This document shows positions 37,600 through 51,099 of a stretch of DNA of 64,000 bases, piece by piece. The position numbers and the translations under genes were made by a program. The notes under the pieces were generated by a model, which saw only the letters and a list, made by a program, of their open reading frames with translations, was not told where the DNA came from and ran no database searches. The DNA comes from Strongylocentrotus droebachiensis (taxonomy: Eukaryota > Echinodermata > Echinoidea > Camarodonta > Strongylocentrotidae), in the NCBI GenBank assembly GCA_035222895.1, contig JAVYIG010000095.1:248001-312000 (forward strand), written 5' to 3'. Within the stretch, counting starts at the first letter, position 1. Every line of letters begins with the position of its first letter.

Positions 37600-38290
37600 T
37601 GTACTTGCACGGAGAGAAATCAATTTTTGGAAGGCTATTCACGCTCCACTTGAGTCGGCGCTTGCCGTCGTTTGCAAGCAGCCGCTTCTCGGCTTCTGCT
37701 GGACCCGCTCCCATGGGGGACCTTATAACGGTCCCATCGGCCTCCTTCAGATGTAATCTGAACGGCCAAAGCTAACAACGCTCTTCCCACCGACAAGCTC
37801 ATCTTCCCATTTACACGCCAGAGACAGGGACAGGGAGGAAGAGAGAGAGAGAGAGTGATGGGAGGTGGGGAAAAGGCAAGCAGCACTGGTTGGTCCATCA
37901 TCATATATGAACTGGTGAACAGCATCCGTTATGAAACATCCTCCCATCACGTTAAAGAGCGAATATCATCATCATACACACATTTACATTTTTACCCCCC
38001 CCCCTCCTCCCCTCCCTCTCCCCATTCTTCATCTTATCCAGGTTTACGAGACGATGGGGTGATGCGGCCGTGATTGGCAGTGCGTATTTCCTTGTAGTGC
38101 CTGATACACGAGACCAGGCGGAGCTGCCACTCCACATTCTACAAGCACCCTCTGATAGCAACCTTGCACTGCCATCACCAGGCATCAAGCTCTGCCCATC
38201 TCTCTCCTCGCACCCCAGCCAGTCTGTTGGTGCAACCTCAACGATCATCCAAAACTTAGATAAGATGCTCTACGAGTGATGTTTTGCCAA
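37600..38290. promoter_or_regulatory. Candidate intronic enhancer islands (pair)
   Basis: Two G+C-rich patches (about 37,620-37,830 and 38,050-38,290) flank a GA/C-rich stretch. The first has GAGTCGGCGCTTGCCGTCG and CTTATAACGGTCCC; the second has GATGCGGCCGTGATTGGC. No coding signal is credible. Confidence 0.22.
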
Positions 38291-38357
38291 GATTTACGAG
38301 ATAGCAAATCTGCCTCTTCAGTTTCGTCTCCTCATCAGCGCGTGAAAGAGGAGTTCT

Positions 38358-38360
<3 letters not shown>

Positions 38361-38404
<44 letters not shown>

Positions 38405-38405
38405 A
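38361..38405. repeat. (CT)n array in SCAPER intron
   Basis: A nearly pure CT run of about 44 bp, of opposite strand polarity to most other arrays in this intron. Confidence 0.95.
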
Positions 38406-41400
38406 GCACTAATTTAAACATGGCGGGCGAGGTCAACTGCAACCACCCCCCATCTGCACTCCTCTGGCAGACAAAAGAAGCAGAGATCATTTTGGAAGAT
38501 TTCTTACAGCGCGTAGAGACATTTTGTGATATGCGCTATATGGTATATTATTATTATGACAAAATCACTTTCCATTATTATAGTTTATAATTCAATAGGG
38601 AACACGCTTGTGATAGTTCTAGAAGCCCATGGGAAATAAAGCCATTTTAAAGAACATCTCAAATTCATTAAAAAAAATTATATACCAGTAATTATAATGA
38701 TGGCAATATAAATGCATGTACAAACTAAGAAAAAAAGGTTCTGTTTTGTTGAATGAAACAGCCATGTATGATAAAAACACTGCACAAAAACAAAGTTGAT
38801 AAATTTCCTGTATATTTTATATGGCAACCTAAAATGCTGATTCTATTACTCTACATACTTGAAAATTATGCAAATATCTTTCAATTTCTTGGAACTTAAA
38901 GTCAAAGAGCCACTATCTGAATGTTCAAACCTTCAGCAGATAACTTTCTTTGTGGACAGTAGGCTTGCATCTAAGCAGCATCTTAACTTTCTTTGTGTTG
39001 GGGCAAAACGTTAGCTGTACCAAAACTAACAGGGCTCAATGTACATTTAAAAGGGATTTGCTGCAGGAGCATAACTGTTATTTTGCGTTATCTAGAAAGT
39101 ACACAAAATCTACATGTAAGATTATGTAGTGTGGATTTAATCAATCAAATTAACTTGGCACGCATTGTGTGATAACTGTGATCCTTCATCATAGAAATTT
39201 AACACACTGGTCAATTTTCAATTAGCTGTTTAGATGCAAATGATAATTGTCTACATTGTTTACTTTGAGGATTTATCCATTAACCTAATGGAAATGTCTC
39301 ATGAAAGAACTGCCCTTTCAATTTGCTGTCACCAATAATAATTTTGATAGTATATTCAAACTGCAAATATGAGAAGCACACCGAATTGATGGCAATTTAC
39401 AGAGGTTGTGTAATGCCAAGACAAATGTGGAACCTTTTATTGGGATATTCCAGTAAGACAAAGTACAAACAATGGACATAATGCAATAGTCTTTTTGACC
39501 TAATGAATAACACATTAAGCTCACTTGAGCAAATGGATGCCTAATATCATTGACAAACAGAATTTGCCGCAAACTGCAGATGCATAAATTGAATAAATCA
39601 ACTTTGAGAGAGAGGTTAAAGGAAAATAACGTTTTCCACTTTTCAATTAAAAGGAGACAGTAATGAAGCATTAGACAAAAAAGATTTCAAAGGAATAATT
39701 TTTAGGAGAAAAGGATTGGAAGACAGTGATTACAAATAGTGATTTGGGATAATCATTTAAAAAAAAAATGCTGTTTCAAATAAGAAATGCCGATTGAAGC
39801 ACTATATAACTTCAAATAAAAGGCACTATACTGCATGTAAATTATTTGTTGATTGACTTGGATTGGTTAAGTCAATTTAAATGTCTGTTTACTAAAACTT
39901 ACTACATGCAACACAATTGTAGTGAAAAAGAAAAAATGTTGATTTTACCAACTACGATATAAAATATATCTGGTACATAAGAAATAACTGCAAGTCTTTG
40001 AAAGCATTTAATAATAACAGGAACTGCTACTGGTCACCATGTATTAACCACTTAATAAATTATCATCAAATTCCCATTTTCATCTTGCTTTCACTAGACG
40101 AAACCTTTGAGACTCGGCTGCTGGTGGACAAGAAGACTGGAGAGAAACTACACATATCATCTTGTCAGCTTCTCGCATTCTCTGTGTTTCCAGGAATGAC
40201 TAAGCAGCGCTCGCTAATGGGATAATGTGTGTACATTTCAATAATTCACCCTTCCTCCTCCGGACCCCACTCTAAATGCATCCATTTCCCGCCCAGGGAT
40301 GGAGGGGTTGCCAGGCAACGTGGAAGCTTACTCAGCTCCTTCTCAAACAAGGTCTTTTTGTCTTTTTCAATTTTTTTCTTCTACTTTCCTCCCCGAGAGA
40401 GAGAGAGAAAAATGTGAGAGGATTGTTGTCTTATTGTACTTTGAGCAGCATGCAGAGCAACTGGTTCAATGCTTCCCATCTCCTGCCTCTCTTAAGGCCT
40501 ACTGTTCAATGATATCAAGAATGTCAGTTGTTTTGTCTTGGATTCCAAGAATTTAGGAGCAGAAGGGAAAGAGTCTTCCCCAGGTCTCTCCAACACATTT
40601 TATCTAGCAAATATATTTTACTCTACCAACATGAATGTTCCCCCTTCTACTCAATATTGGATATTGTTTTTCAGTGTGCAAACTTATGTCATATGCCATT
40701 TTCATGAGCTTAACCAAGAATCAATTAAAAATATATAAATGGGGGCTTCTCTTTTATAATTTCCTAATATGAAATGTATTTTCTGTTGGCTGATTATATG
40801 TCTTATGATTATGAAGGTTTTTCAAAGCTTTTGTTTTTTCAAACAAATATAGTTCAATTTCCTCACAACTTTGCGGTGTTCATTTCCTCAAAGATATTCA
40901 ATTATAAATTAATCTATAAATTGCAGTGATCCAAGTCTTTTCAATTTTCAAATGAGGTCAAAAGTAATTCAGTAATGGAGTTATAGCTTTTAAATCTGAT
41001 ATTGTACCTGAAGTCATTAAAAGTGGATGGATTCCAAAATAAAGCCTCACTATTTTTGATTGTTTCTAGCCAAATAACAATCTTCCATGCATGGCTACCT
41101 ATTGAAGTTCTAACAATGGCAAAACAAAGCCCTTACAATAAAAAGACCAAGCATATACCAGTATCTTGAATCAGCTAATTTAATTACACTGCATCCAGAG
41201 GAATTCATGGATATTTGATGATCACCTTTCCATTATGCTCACTTCAGAGCATTGTTGTTGGAATCAATTTTAACCTAATGAATAAGGTAGTCAGCCTTTG
41301 ATGTATACAGAGACATTTCTGACAGACACGGCTCTTCTGTTTTTGATGAAAATCAAGGTTTAACACTGCCCCAGCATTGATGAGAAGTTACTAAACAAGC

Positions 41401-42289
41401 TGCACATTTCTACTAATACAATCATTTTCGCCCTTTTTTTTTAAAGAGTGGGGGGGGGGGGGGGGTTCTTTGCTGAATGCTTGCATATCAAAAAGAAACC
41501 ACTTAACAATAAATCTATTACTGATTGATGCCCTTATTTATCATCATTAAAAAAAACTTACTATCTTACTATTTAGAGAGGAAGTGCTTTTCAGAAGATA
41601 CCGTGACGATAACTATAGCAGATAGGTGCAGATGTACCTCACCAAAACATTGTGTAAGTGGGAAAGTGCTCTTCTTAGATTAATGAAAAGGGAAAAGAAT
41701 AATGGTAGCTTTGGTGGCGAGAGTTCTTTATGAATAAAGTATGTAATATAGGCTAAGTACACGGGGTCTCACGAGGGAGAGATGAGAAAGAGAGAGAGAG
41801 AGGGGGGGGGGGAGTTAAAGTTTAGGCAATGACTGTACTCATGTTGTCTGAGTGGAAATATTTCTAGAAATAGAGGGTAACCATGGTGATGGATCGACTT
41901 TAAAAAATAGTACACGTTCTGCATAATGAGGAAAATTAATTATGGGAGCGTAAGAAGAAATAAAGCATTAAAACTGATCATGAGAGAAAGTTTAATAAAA
42001 CAAAATAGGGAAAAAGTAAAGAAAGTGGAAGGGACAGAGAGAGAGACAGACAGGCAGGCAGAGGGATTGACAAACACAGTTGCACTTGAATTGCCACATC
42101 AGTGAGAAGCTGAAGAAGTTAAAAAAAGAACAAAATTACCAAAGAGATATACAACAGATAGCCAATGATGTTAATCTGAGTCACAACCTTAAAGAAAGAA
42201 AAAGACTAATGACAGTCATGTATCTGAGAAAGAAAGTGATCATACTATAAAACACATATTTCCAACATGGCAGTTAAAATAGCATGTCC

Positions 42290-42570
42290 CTCTTGCTCTG
42301 TGCAGGGATAGAGCTTTTGTGGCGATCCACTGTCGTCGTCGTCGGCTCCCCTCGTTGCCTGCCCCGAGGCTACGTGTAGCGGGTGGATTTAAGCGCATTT
42401 CTCTTGTTTAGAGGGCAAATTGCACCAGACGTGGCAGGAGCAAATCCGGATGCGAAGGACATTTCCTATTCCTTTCTGCCGCCATCCCTGGGCAGCACAG
42501 AGCGCGACAAGAACAACAAGAACCTAGAGGGGGATGATCCTCTCCTTGTCTGTAAGCTACCAACTATCAA
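42290..42570. promoter_or_regulatory. Candidate intronic enhancer island
   Basis: CpG-rich for the intron (TGTCGTCGTCGTCGGCTCC, CGTGTAGCGGGTGG, AGCGCGACAAG). One 63-codon plus frame crosses it without a recognisable domain. Confidence 0.22.
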
Positions 42571-43311
42571 TTAGCAGCAAAAGAGAAAATACAATGAGGG
42601 CAGCTGAAAGCTTTGTCGGAATTTCCCCGAGGAACATGCCCTGAAGTGGCCGGGAGGAATTGCGGCAAAAAAGCAGGCAGTTTTACGGGAAGCCAATGAA
42701 ATTCCAAGTAAACATCATAAAAAATACATACATCTATGGAATTAATGAAATCTCTCTGTGTCATAATACTCTGGTGGATTCACTTGGTCTTTTGTTAAAT
42801 TATATCTGTCTTACAATCTGCTTTGTTTTGACAGCAGGGAGTTCATATCAATTCAAAGTATATACATGTTTTTTAATGAAATTCGACAGTACTTTTAAAT
42901 TGTTACGGTAAATGAAATAGGATGAATGTATGAAAAGATATAAATAGAACCACTGCAAATTGAACAAATGTGTACACCGCAAATTTACACTATCTTTGAA
43001 TGGAAACAGTTTTCCTTGAACATACCATTTCTATGTTGAAATTGATAAAAAGTGCTTTCTCTTTGTGTCCTTTTCTTTCCTTCTGTAAATGTTTCTATTC
43101 TTTCTCTTTCCCCTCTCTTTGTTCATTTATGACCCCCCCCCCCCCTCCCCCCACCCCGGTAGCTCACTCTTTCTGTATTTTCTATTAATTTTTTTCTTAT
43201 CCTATTCCTGTCTCTCTCAATTTTCCATATAGATGCCATTACCATTACTTCCATTTATACCATGAATTTTTTTCCATACTTGGACTTCTCAGTAGTTTTA
43301 CATCTGGAGGA

Positions 43312-43523
43312 GATGAGAGAGAGAGAGAGAGAGAGAGAGAAAGAAAGATAGAGAGAGAGAGAGGGGGAGAGAGGGGGAGAGGAGAGGAGAGGGAGAGAGG
43401 GAGAGAGAGAGAGGGAGAGAGAGAGAGGGTGAGAGGAGAGGAAGAGAGAGAGTGAGAGAAAGAGAAAGTGAGAGAAAGAGAAAGTGAGAGAAAGAGAAAG
43501 GGAGAGAAAGAGAGAGAGGGAGC

Positions 43524-43566
<43 letters not shown>
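43312..43566. repeat. (GA)n array in SCAPER intron
   Basis: About 250 bp of GA repeats with GGGG and AAAG interruptions. Confidence 0.96.
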
Positions 43567-46219
43567 TAAAGAGAGACTGAATTTAGACCTGCAGGTAATG
43601 CCATCAAGAAAAGGTCATCAATCCTAGCTTGGACTATTTGTTCCGATCATTACGCACACACAGAGAATGTTCCCGATAGCTTAATTTGAACAGACAGAGA
43701 ACAGGCTTCAGGAATTCGTTGAAAATGACAAATTTATATCCACATTGTTTGATCACATGGATTTCTTAGACATCTCAAAACTTATTTTAACCTTTCTTTG
43801 CTGATTGGAAGATGGAAAAAAAAAAAAAAACAGAGATGACAATAGAACTATCGAGTTAATTAAAACACCTGTCCTAAATGTAAACTGAAACTTTCAATCA
43901 ATATCACTTGCTCACAAAGGAATATGACATGACACCATTTGCTAGGTCTTCTTGTTCTACATGACACATTGTTACACTTAATTGTGTCCATTGTAATTGT
44001 ACTTGCATTAACTGCATACTATTCTTGTCATGAACGTCCAGCAGAGGCAGATGCAAGTGCTAGTAGCTATTTTCTTCTGCACCATCTTCCTCTACCCTTC
44101 CCTCTCCCTCTCTCTCCCTCCCTCTCCTTCTCCCTCTCTTTCTTTTCCTTTTTCTTGTCATATGTGTTCTTTTTCATCATTCCATCATGCAAATACCTTT
44201 TTACTTAATTTGTTTGTACAAACACATATTCCTTTATACAATGTATTCTGACTTTGATTAGGCAGTAATATTACTATTTTATTTCCACATTCAAAATCAG
44301 TGAAAACGGTGGTGATCTTACAAGTGCACTCCCCCACAAGATGGCGCCCTTTCTCTTTCGCCAGCAGAAGTCAAGGAAATGGCTTTCAACATTAAATGAA
44401 CATAGTAAAAGAAAAACTATGATCATCATTCACATTAACATTTATCCATGCAAATATGAAAATGTTTAGATAAAAAAGTGTGATGTAGACTTGAGTTTAA
44501 CCGATCAATCATTACTTTTCATTTCAAATTAGTTGTTGAAAACAATTAATAATTAATTAACAGCAAGGTACTAGTTGATATCAATGAGCAGAAGTGGAAG
44601 AAATACAAAAAAAAGATTAAAAAATATTCTGAGCAAATGATTGCACACGGTGAAGAATTTAATGACGATTGGACTCTAAATCATTTTTGACTTTGGTGAA
44701 ATAACAAAGGAAAAGTGGCCTTGTTCAACTGAAGGAAGTTATTTTTGATAATTACGGCACGCTTTTGAAAATCATTTTTAGTCCATTTGCTTCCGTATAA
44801 TTTCGGATTAATGTTGGTGCAAAGCCTAAATAAACATTACAGAATGAAGTAATAAGTTTCGTTTTTCCCCCACATTTTCTCTGATTTTCTCTTTTCTGCT
44901 TTGCCCAATCTCTAAATACAAAATACAGAAATTTAATACATTGAGAAATTAGGTTTTCAAATTTCTACTCGGGTCTGTGCAATCTAAAAATGGAGTGGGC
45001 TACAAGAACAAGATAAATACTTAGCCACAAGGTAACTTAATCATATTTTACTTCCAAGAAAATAATATGGCAGAGAGGAAGGTGGGTCAAGATAGCAGAA
45101 GAGATTCAGTCAACACAACTAGCAATCTCTACATCGCCTTGGCATTCAAGCAGTAGTTCCCCCAGCAAACTGTTGAGAGCTACAAACTAAACCTCTTCCC
45201 GCAAATCTATCAATTATGAATGCTGGGCCTGAGACACCTTCTTGAAACAAATACAATTTTGATCGAGAATTTGAGCAGAAAACACACACATTGTACGCCT
45301 GCTGAGAAATCTCAACATTAAGGTAGCACAGATATTCTAATCACAGCATCGGGGCGAGAGCATCGGTCTCTGGTTTCAACATTTGAACAGATGTAGTCAG
45401 ACAATATCACGTTCTGTTTGAGTTTCTACAATCGGGGCTTGGTTATGGCCATCTAATATTCCGGGTGGCGCAATTGTGAGGGAATTGTATATCCATTTCA
45501 GTTTGTTTTTCCCTACCTGGTCGTGAGATGATTTTTTTTCCCCCCCTCAGGTAATGCCTGAAACTGGTGCAAGACATGACGACCATGTTTGCCGTCTCAC
45601 GCCAGTGTGCAGTTGCGTAATATGGGCATAGGGCAGATAATTTGATCGGACTAACAAGGCACACGCACAGGTAAAGAATAACGAGACAAGATATGGGAAA
45701 AGAAGCAAACGGAAGCTTTTACCAAGGATAGAAGGGGCCCAGAAGAAAGGAAAAGAAAGAGACAAACTGTCAGCCTTGTTTAGCGTACGTGAATGTTTGC
45801 GGAGCTCAAATGGACTCAGAGTTTAGCTTGTCATTCTTGAATTACAATGCTGCATGGGCTTTGCAGTGCAAAGCTTTGGATGGAAACGGGTCACGTTTAT
45901 CAATAATGCATTGAATACTCATTGGCTGACAGAGCTTGCCGTGGAAAACACTAGTCTAGGAATCGAAACAACACGAAACATCAATACTCGACAAGGCCTT
46001 CACAGAGTTTGACACGTTCTGCAGAGAGGCATGTCGAGAATACTAAGTGAACTCTTTTCATAACCTGTGCAAGTTATTTTTTCTGGGAGAAGGGCAAAAG
46101 CAGGTGAATATCAATGTGCGGGGAGGGGGAAAATAAGGAAGATAAAAAAAGGAAGATAAAAAAAGGAAAATAGAGAAGAGTGAAGGGGTAAAACAGAAAA
46201 TAGTCATGTGACAGACAGA

Positions 46220-46236
46220 AAGAAAGACAGAGATGG

Positions 46237-46278
<42 letters not shown>

Positions 46279-46350
46279 ATAGGTAGTAAGAGGATAAAGA
46301 GGGATGGAGAGAAAGAGAAGAAGAGAAACAGAATGGAAGGAGGTGACAAG

Positions 46351-46394
<44 letters not shown>

Positions 46395-46395
46395 G
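46220..46395. repeat. Two (GA)n arrays in SCAPER intron
   Basis: Pure AG runs at about 46,240-46,275 and 46,356-46,391 joined by GA-rich sequence. Confidence 0.95.
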
Positions 46396-46761
46396 TAAAA
46401 GCAATGTTAGTCAACGAACTGTAAGCACAAAATCCCTAAATAATAATCATTCCAAATTTCCATCTGTAAACTGTGAAAGATAACTAAAAAAGCTACATAT
46501 TTTAGAGTATGCCTTTAAAATGGAGGGGCTAATTATGAGCATCATTTTGAGGAACATTTCAGCTATATTTTCACACATCAAAATGTGCAGTCAGAAAATT
46601 ACAGGACTTATTTACTTCCACAAATTTCTAAAAGACAAGGTAGAAAAAGTAATTTGACATGCTTTTCTTATCCCATCGGGTAATAACAATTTTAATTTAT
46701 TTCATTCTCACTAGCACACTTTGGTTGCCCAGAACAATGTGTATATAGGCAATATCCACCA

Positions 46762-46884
46762 GGGGATCGTTTCACAAAACCATCATAAGTACAAGTTCGC
46801 CAACATCCCATTGAAAGGCGTACTTCACAATCAATGGGATGTTGGTGAACCTGTACTTACGACGGCTTTGTGAAACAATGCCCG
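46762..46884. mobile_element. Hairpin MITE, GTTTCACAAAACC family
   Basis: The left half GATCGTTTCACAAAACC and CAACATCCCATTGA pairs with the right half TCAATGGGATGTTGG and GGCTTTGTGAAACAATGCCC. Length is about 123 bp. Its right end continues straight into the tandem repeat at 46.9-47.6 kb, where a further copy of that end occurs. Confidence 0.68.
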
Positions 46885-46910
46885 GTGATCTGTCTTTCTT
46901 TTGACTAATA

Positions 46911-47600
46911 CCATTGCAACAATGATAACATCTCTTAAGAAGAGCCAGAAGGGCTTTAACTCTCTGCACATGTAAAAGGCATCAGTGAATGTCCTTCTAG
47001 CCCTCAGCAGACAGACAGACAGACGATATGGAAAGAAGAAGCAGGTTAGCGGCGAATACGGAGGAGCCGGACCCCAAACATTGCAACAATGATAACATAT
47101 ATCTTACGAGCCAGAATGGCATTAACTCTCTGCACATGTTAAAGGCATCAGTTAACATCCTTCATGCTCTCAGCAGCGGCAGACAGACGATATGGAAAGA
47201 AGAAACAGGTTAGCGAATAAGACGGAGGAGCTTCGTGAAACAATGCCCAGTGATCCGTCTTTCTTTTGACCAATACCATTGCAACAATGATAACATCTAG
47301 AAGGGCACTAACTCTCTGCACATGTATGCAAAAGGCATCAGTGAATGTCCTTCTTGCCTTCTTGCCCTCAGCAGACAGACAGACGGACGATATGGAAAGA
47401 AGAAACATCAGTTTCTTTCGACTAATACCATTGCAACAATGACAACATCTCTTAAGAAGAGCCAGAAGGGCTTTAACTCTCTGCACATGTAAAAGGCATC
47501 AGTGAAAGTCCTTCTTGCCCTCAGCAGACAGACGGACAGACGATATGGAAAGAAGAAGCAGGTTAGCGGCGAATAAGACGGAGGAGCCAGACACCAATCC
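46911..47600 (+). repeat. Four-unit tandem repeat (about 150-200 bp units)
   Basis: Units start near 46,911, 47,081, 47,278 and 47,429, each with ATTGCAACAATGA, AACTCTCTGCACATGT, AAAGGCATCAGT, CTCAGCAG-CAGACAGAC and CGATATGGAAAGAAGAA. The units differ by internal gains of CAGACAGAC and by small deletions. The short open frames read from each unit are copies of one another and not genes. Confidence 0.85.
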
Positions 47601-47790
47601 TAAGATGGTAGCCTGCCTGGATGTTGGGTGGGGATGAGTCAATACCCGATTCGCATCATGCTATTGACACACCTGGTGAGCGGTCGGCGTGCTCCGGCAC
47701 ACTAGTTAGCATGGATTAACGATTGGAGCTTAGGAGCTGTGTCAAGTCAGCGTTGCTAGCGCATGCAAACTAGGCAGCAGTAACAGACTG
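47600..47790. promoter_or_regulatory. Candidate intronic enhancer island
   Basis: A CpG-containing island right after the tandem repeat: GAGCGGTCGGCGTGCTCCGG, then GGATTA (47,713-47,718) beside an inverted CCAAT (GATTGG) and CAGCGTTGCTAGCGC. Function is inference. Confidence 0.22.
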
Positions 47791-48779
47791 ATGGGAAAGG
47801 GCTGGGCTGGATTTATATCTTTCTTCTTCCAAGAAAAAAAATTGATGGCAAATTACCAAATTTGTCATAATTTTCTAGCTACTGCAAATAGAATAGCTAG
47901 TGCTGAGTCAATCGGCAAGAATAGCAATACAAACTGTTCCTTCTATGTTATCCTTTGTAGAGGTCTGAGAGGTCTGATAACTTCCTTCTGATTATGAAGA
48001 AAAGTACTTTGTTATGGAAAGGTGGAACAAAGCTGTGTGCATCAATGGTGCTGAATCTGCATGATTGTTGCCAATTGCAAAGACCATTGAGCAAGCAATA
48101 ATTTCCTAGAACATCACATCATGTGTTCAAAAATTTGTCTTCAGTTGAAGAGTAGAAATCATCTTAATCCTTTCTCTTTAAGTCTAGTTATCTCTTCCCT
48201 CTCGTTTAAGAATAATATTTACTTTCCAACCACGAACATCTCCACAATTGTCTACATGTACCATACCGGTAATAAATGGAATTCCTTTCAATGAATACTT
48301 CTAACATACACACAAAACACAAAACTGCATATTCAATTGTGTAATGAATACATGCTTAAAAAGAAATCAGAACAATGAATATACATACAATCAGGGTATC
48401 CCTTTCTTTAGCAAAGAAATGTAAAATTGTTGTTTCCTGCACATCCCTGATGATGTACGACCTATGATCAGAGGGAGCTACATTATGTGAAAAAATGATA
48501 TCTAAAGGAGATATGAAGTGTCTGTTTAACCTGTTGATTACTGAATTCTCTTCTTTACATTGATTAAATACAGAAAATACCAAGCACCTGTAGGAAACTG
48601 GTTAAATATTTAAGGATGAAAAATGATGTGCTAAAGCAGACAAGACCTCTGAATCGAGAATGAGTGGGACAACTATAACTAATTATAACTACAGTGAGAA
48701 AAATAAAGAGCCTGCAATAGGAAGGACAATGATGAGACATATGATGGAAAGATGTAACAGGAGAGAAATATAGCAAGGA

Positions 48780-48809
48780 AGGGGAGGAGAAAAAGAAAGG
48801 GAGAGGGAG

Positions 48810-48884
<75 letters not shown>

Positions 48885-49085
48885 AGAGAGAGAAGAGAAA
48901 GAGAGGGGAAGAGAAAGAGAGAGGGGGAGAGAGAAAGAGAGAGATGGAGAGAGAGAGAAAGAGAGAGAGAAGAAAAAAGAGTCTAGAGAGAGAGAGGGGG
49001 AGAGAGAGAGGAAGAGAGAGGAAAAGAGAAGAAAAAGAGAGAGGGAGAGAGAGAGAGAGAGAAAGAAAGAGAGATAGAGATTGTA
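48780..49085. repeat. (GA)n array in SCAPER intron
   Basis: About 300 bp of GA-rich repeats; Ser/Leu-rich minus-strand frames are artefacts. Confidence 0.96.
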
Positions 49086-50639
49086 GGGAGATGGTGAGAA
49101 TGAGATATACATGAAGATTATCAGAATAGGGAGAAATGATGAGAAGGGATTGAAAGATAAAAACAGAATACCAAAGAAAGAGAAGAGAAAGAGAAGAGAA
49201 ATGAACAGAAATGAAATTGAAGTGCTTGTAAGAGTAAAAATGATATGCCTGACACGAAACTTGTCACAAAAATCACCAACATCTCAGATGATTTTACAAA
49301 AATGATACGAGCATATACAAACGGTAACTCAATCAAATCAGGGACCTGCTGGGGTTTCAAGTACCGTTGAGGAGATAAGTTTGCATGTCTTCCACCATTG
49401 AAGTTAGACAATGCATGAATGTGTTTGATGGCTTTGCAAGGGATAGGTTTACCTCCTTAAAAACACTGTTGCTTTTAAGGTTTTAAGATGGCGTGATAGC
49501 ACGAGGTAGAGTTACGCAAACCATGGTCGACGGCGAGGTGAATGCGTCTTCTGATGGAAGAGCCTGATAAAGGCCAGGGAGTGGGAGAGTAGAACATCTA
49601 CTATTAAATCAAACTCCTTGTTCATCCATCTCTTCTTCCTTTCATATTCTGTATTTCCTTCATACATTCAGCTGAGTGACTCTGTCATGTTTGAGTGCCA
49701 GCCATAACTGAATGATTGACATAGCATAGACACAGTGTGATGATAAAACAAGAGATAGTGTTTGATAGCAAGATAATTCTCCTTCCCCTTTCCCTTGGTG
49801 GGTTCTTCTCACTTTATCATTTTTTTCTACCTATCTCCTTCTTTTGCATCTTCTCACACCGCTGAACTCCTTCCTACATATCCGGTGTCCATTCAATGGT
49901 CATGACCTTGCACTTGCTTTCCATTATGCCAGGATCCTCTTTATATTTTCTCTCTAAGGTACATCTCAGTACTTTGTCACTACCACGCTTAACCAAACCC
50001 GGGATTGGAAAGTGTTCATGGAGCTATGAGCACAGAAGTAGACTCATGCGTGTTGAGAAAAATGATACACATTGACGACAAAAGACAATGACAAACCCTA
50101 AAATCTGGGCAAATTCTTCGCAGAATGAATCAAATATAAAACGTGGGGAGGAGAAGAAGAAAAAATAAATATGAATAATACAATAGTTTTAATTCAGATG
50201 TCACAGTATAGGGACCCATGCTCTACTTTTAAAAAAAACATAAAACCAAAGTCAGTGGTAAAGAGTTTGAAGACTGCTTTATTTACATGTATATATTAAA
50301 CAGATACCTAAACGCACAGACACACAATATTACAAAACTACAGCAGGATTTAAAAGAAAGATAATTTATCTTATTCTCCTTATAAAACAGCATATTCAAA
50401 ATATGTATTTATTCAGTCTAAAGAACCATGGGAGACCTAAAATGTCAGCAATGTCTCAGACAGAATCCAAGAGATAAAGGGGATACTATGGTAGTCAGGA
50501 TGGTAAAACACTAAACTATTACCCTTCTTTGGGAGCATTGACCAGGAAAAAATCAGCGTTGGCAAAAAAATCTCAGCAAAAAGCCTTGGTTGGGTACACA
50601 GGAGGATTCTTTTGTATCAGAAGGAAATCTCTCATGCTG

Positions 50640-50840
50640 ATAACTCAGAGAGGGGGCAGACGGAAAGAAAGAGATGGGAAGAGAAAGAGAAAGAGGAGAG
50701 AAGGAGAGAAGCATGGAAAGAGAAAGAGGAAGAGGAGAGAAGGAGAGAAGCATGGAAAGAGAAAGAGGAAGAGGAAGAGGAGAAAAGGGTAGAAGAATAG
50801 AAAGAGAAAAGGAGAGGGAGAAGAGTGAGAAGAATAGCAT
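50640..50840. repeat. GA/GAAA repeat with duplicated 30-36-bp units
   Basis: The word GAGAAGGAGAGAAGCATGGA followed by AAGAGAAAGAGGAAGAG occurs twice in tandem (about 50,697-50,772) inside a GA-rich tract. Confidence 0.93.
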
Positions 50841-51099
50841 GGGAGAGAAAGAGAGGTGGCGACAAGGAATACAGATAGAGTAACAAGATCTGTATTTTTT
50901 GTTCTTGAAAGAGATAGAATGAGGTAGACAAATGAGGACACAAAGCAGAGATAGGTATACATGTCTTTCTACAATGAGGAAAAAACAGAAGGAAAGATGA
51001 GAGATAGAAAATTAGGGTGAGAACAAAAGAGAGAATGAGAAACAGATGAAATGATAGGGGTAAGAAAGAGAGATTCTAAAATAGCGAGGAGGATGGAGA

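Noticed and set aside
38419-38590. Possible first exon starting ATGGCGGGCGAG
   Set aside because: Good start context, but no donor, homology or partner exon could be supported.
40098-40225. Plus-strand exon-like frame (ETRLLVDKKTGEKLHISS) after a CACTAG acceptor-like site
   Set aside because: No recognisable family, no phase-compatible partner, and the opposite strand belongs to the SCAPER intron.
42383-42574. 63-codon plus frame in a GC-rich island
   Set aside because: No domain; more likely noncoding sequence with raised G+C.
47148-47486. Minus-strand frames beginning MQRVKALLALLKRC
   Set aside because: The same peptide appears from several tandem-repeat units; repeat artefact.
46911-47600. 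CRISPR-like array
   Set aside because: The units are contiguous tandem duplications of 150-200 bp without repeat-spacer structure, in a eukaryotic intron.
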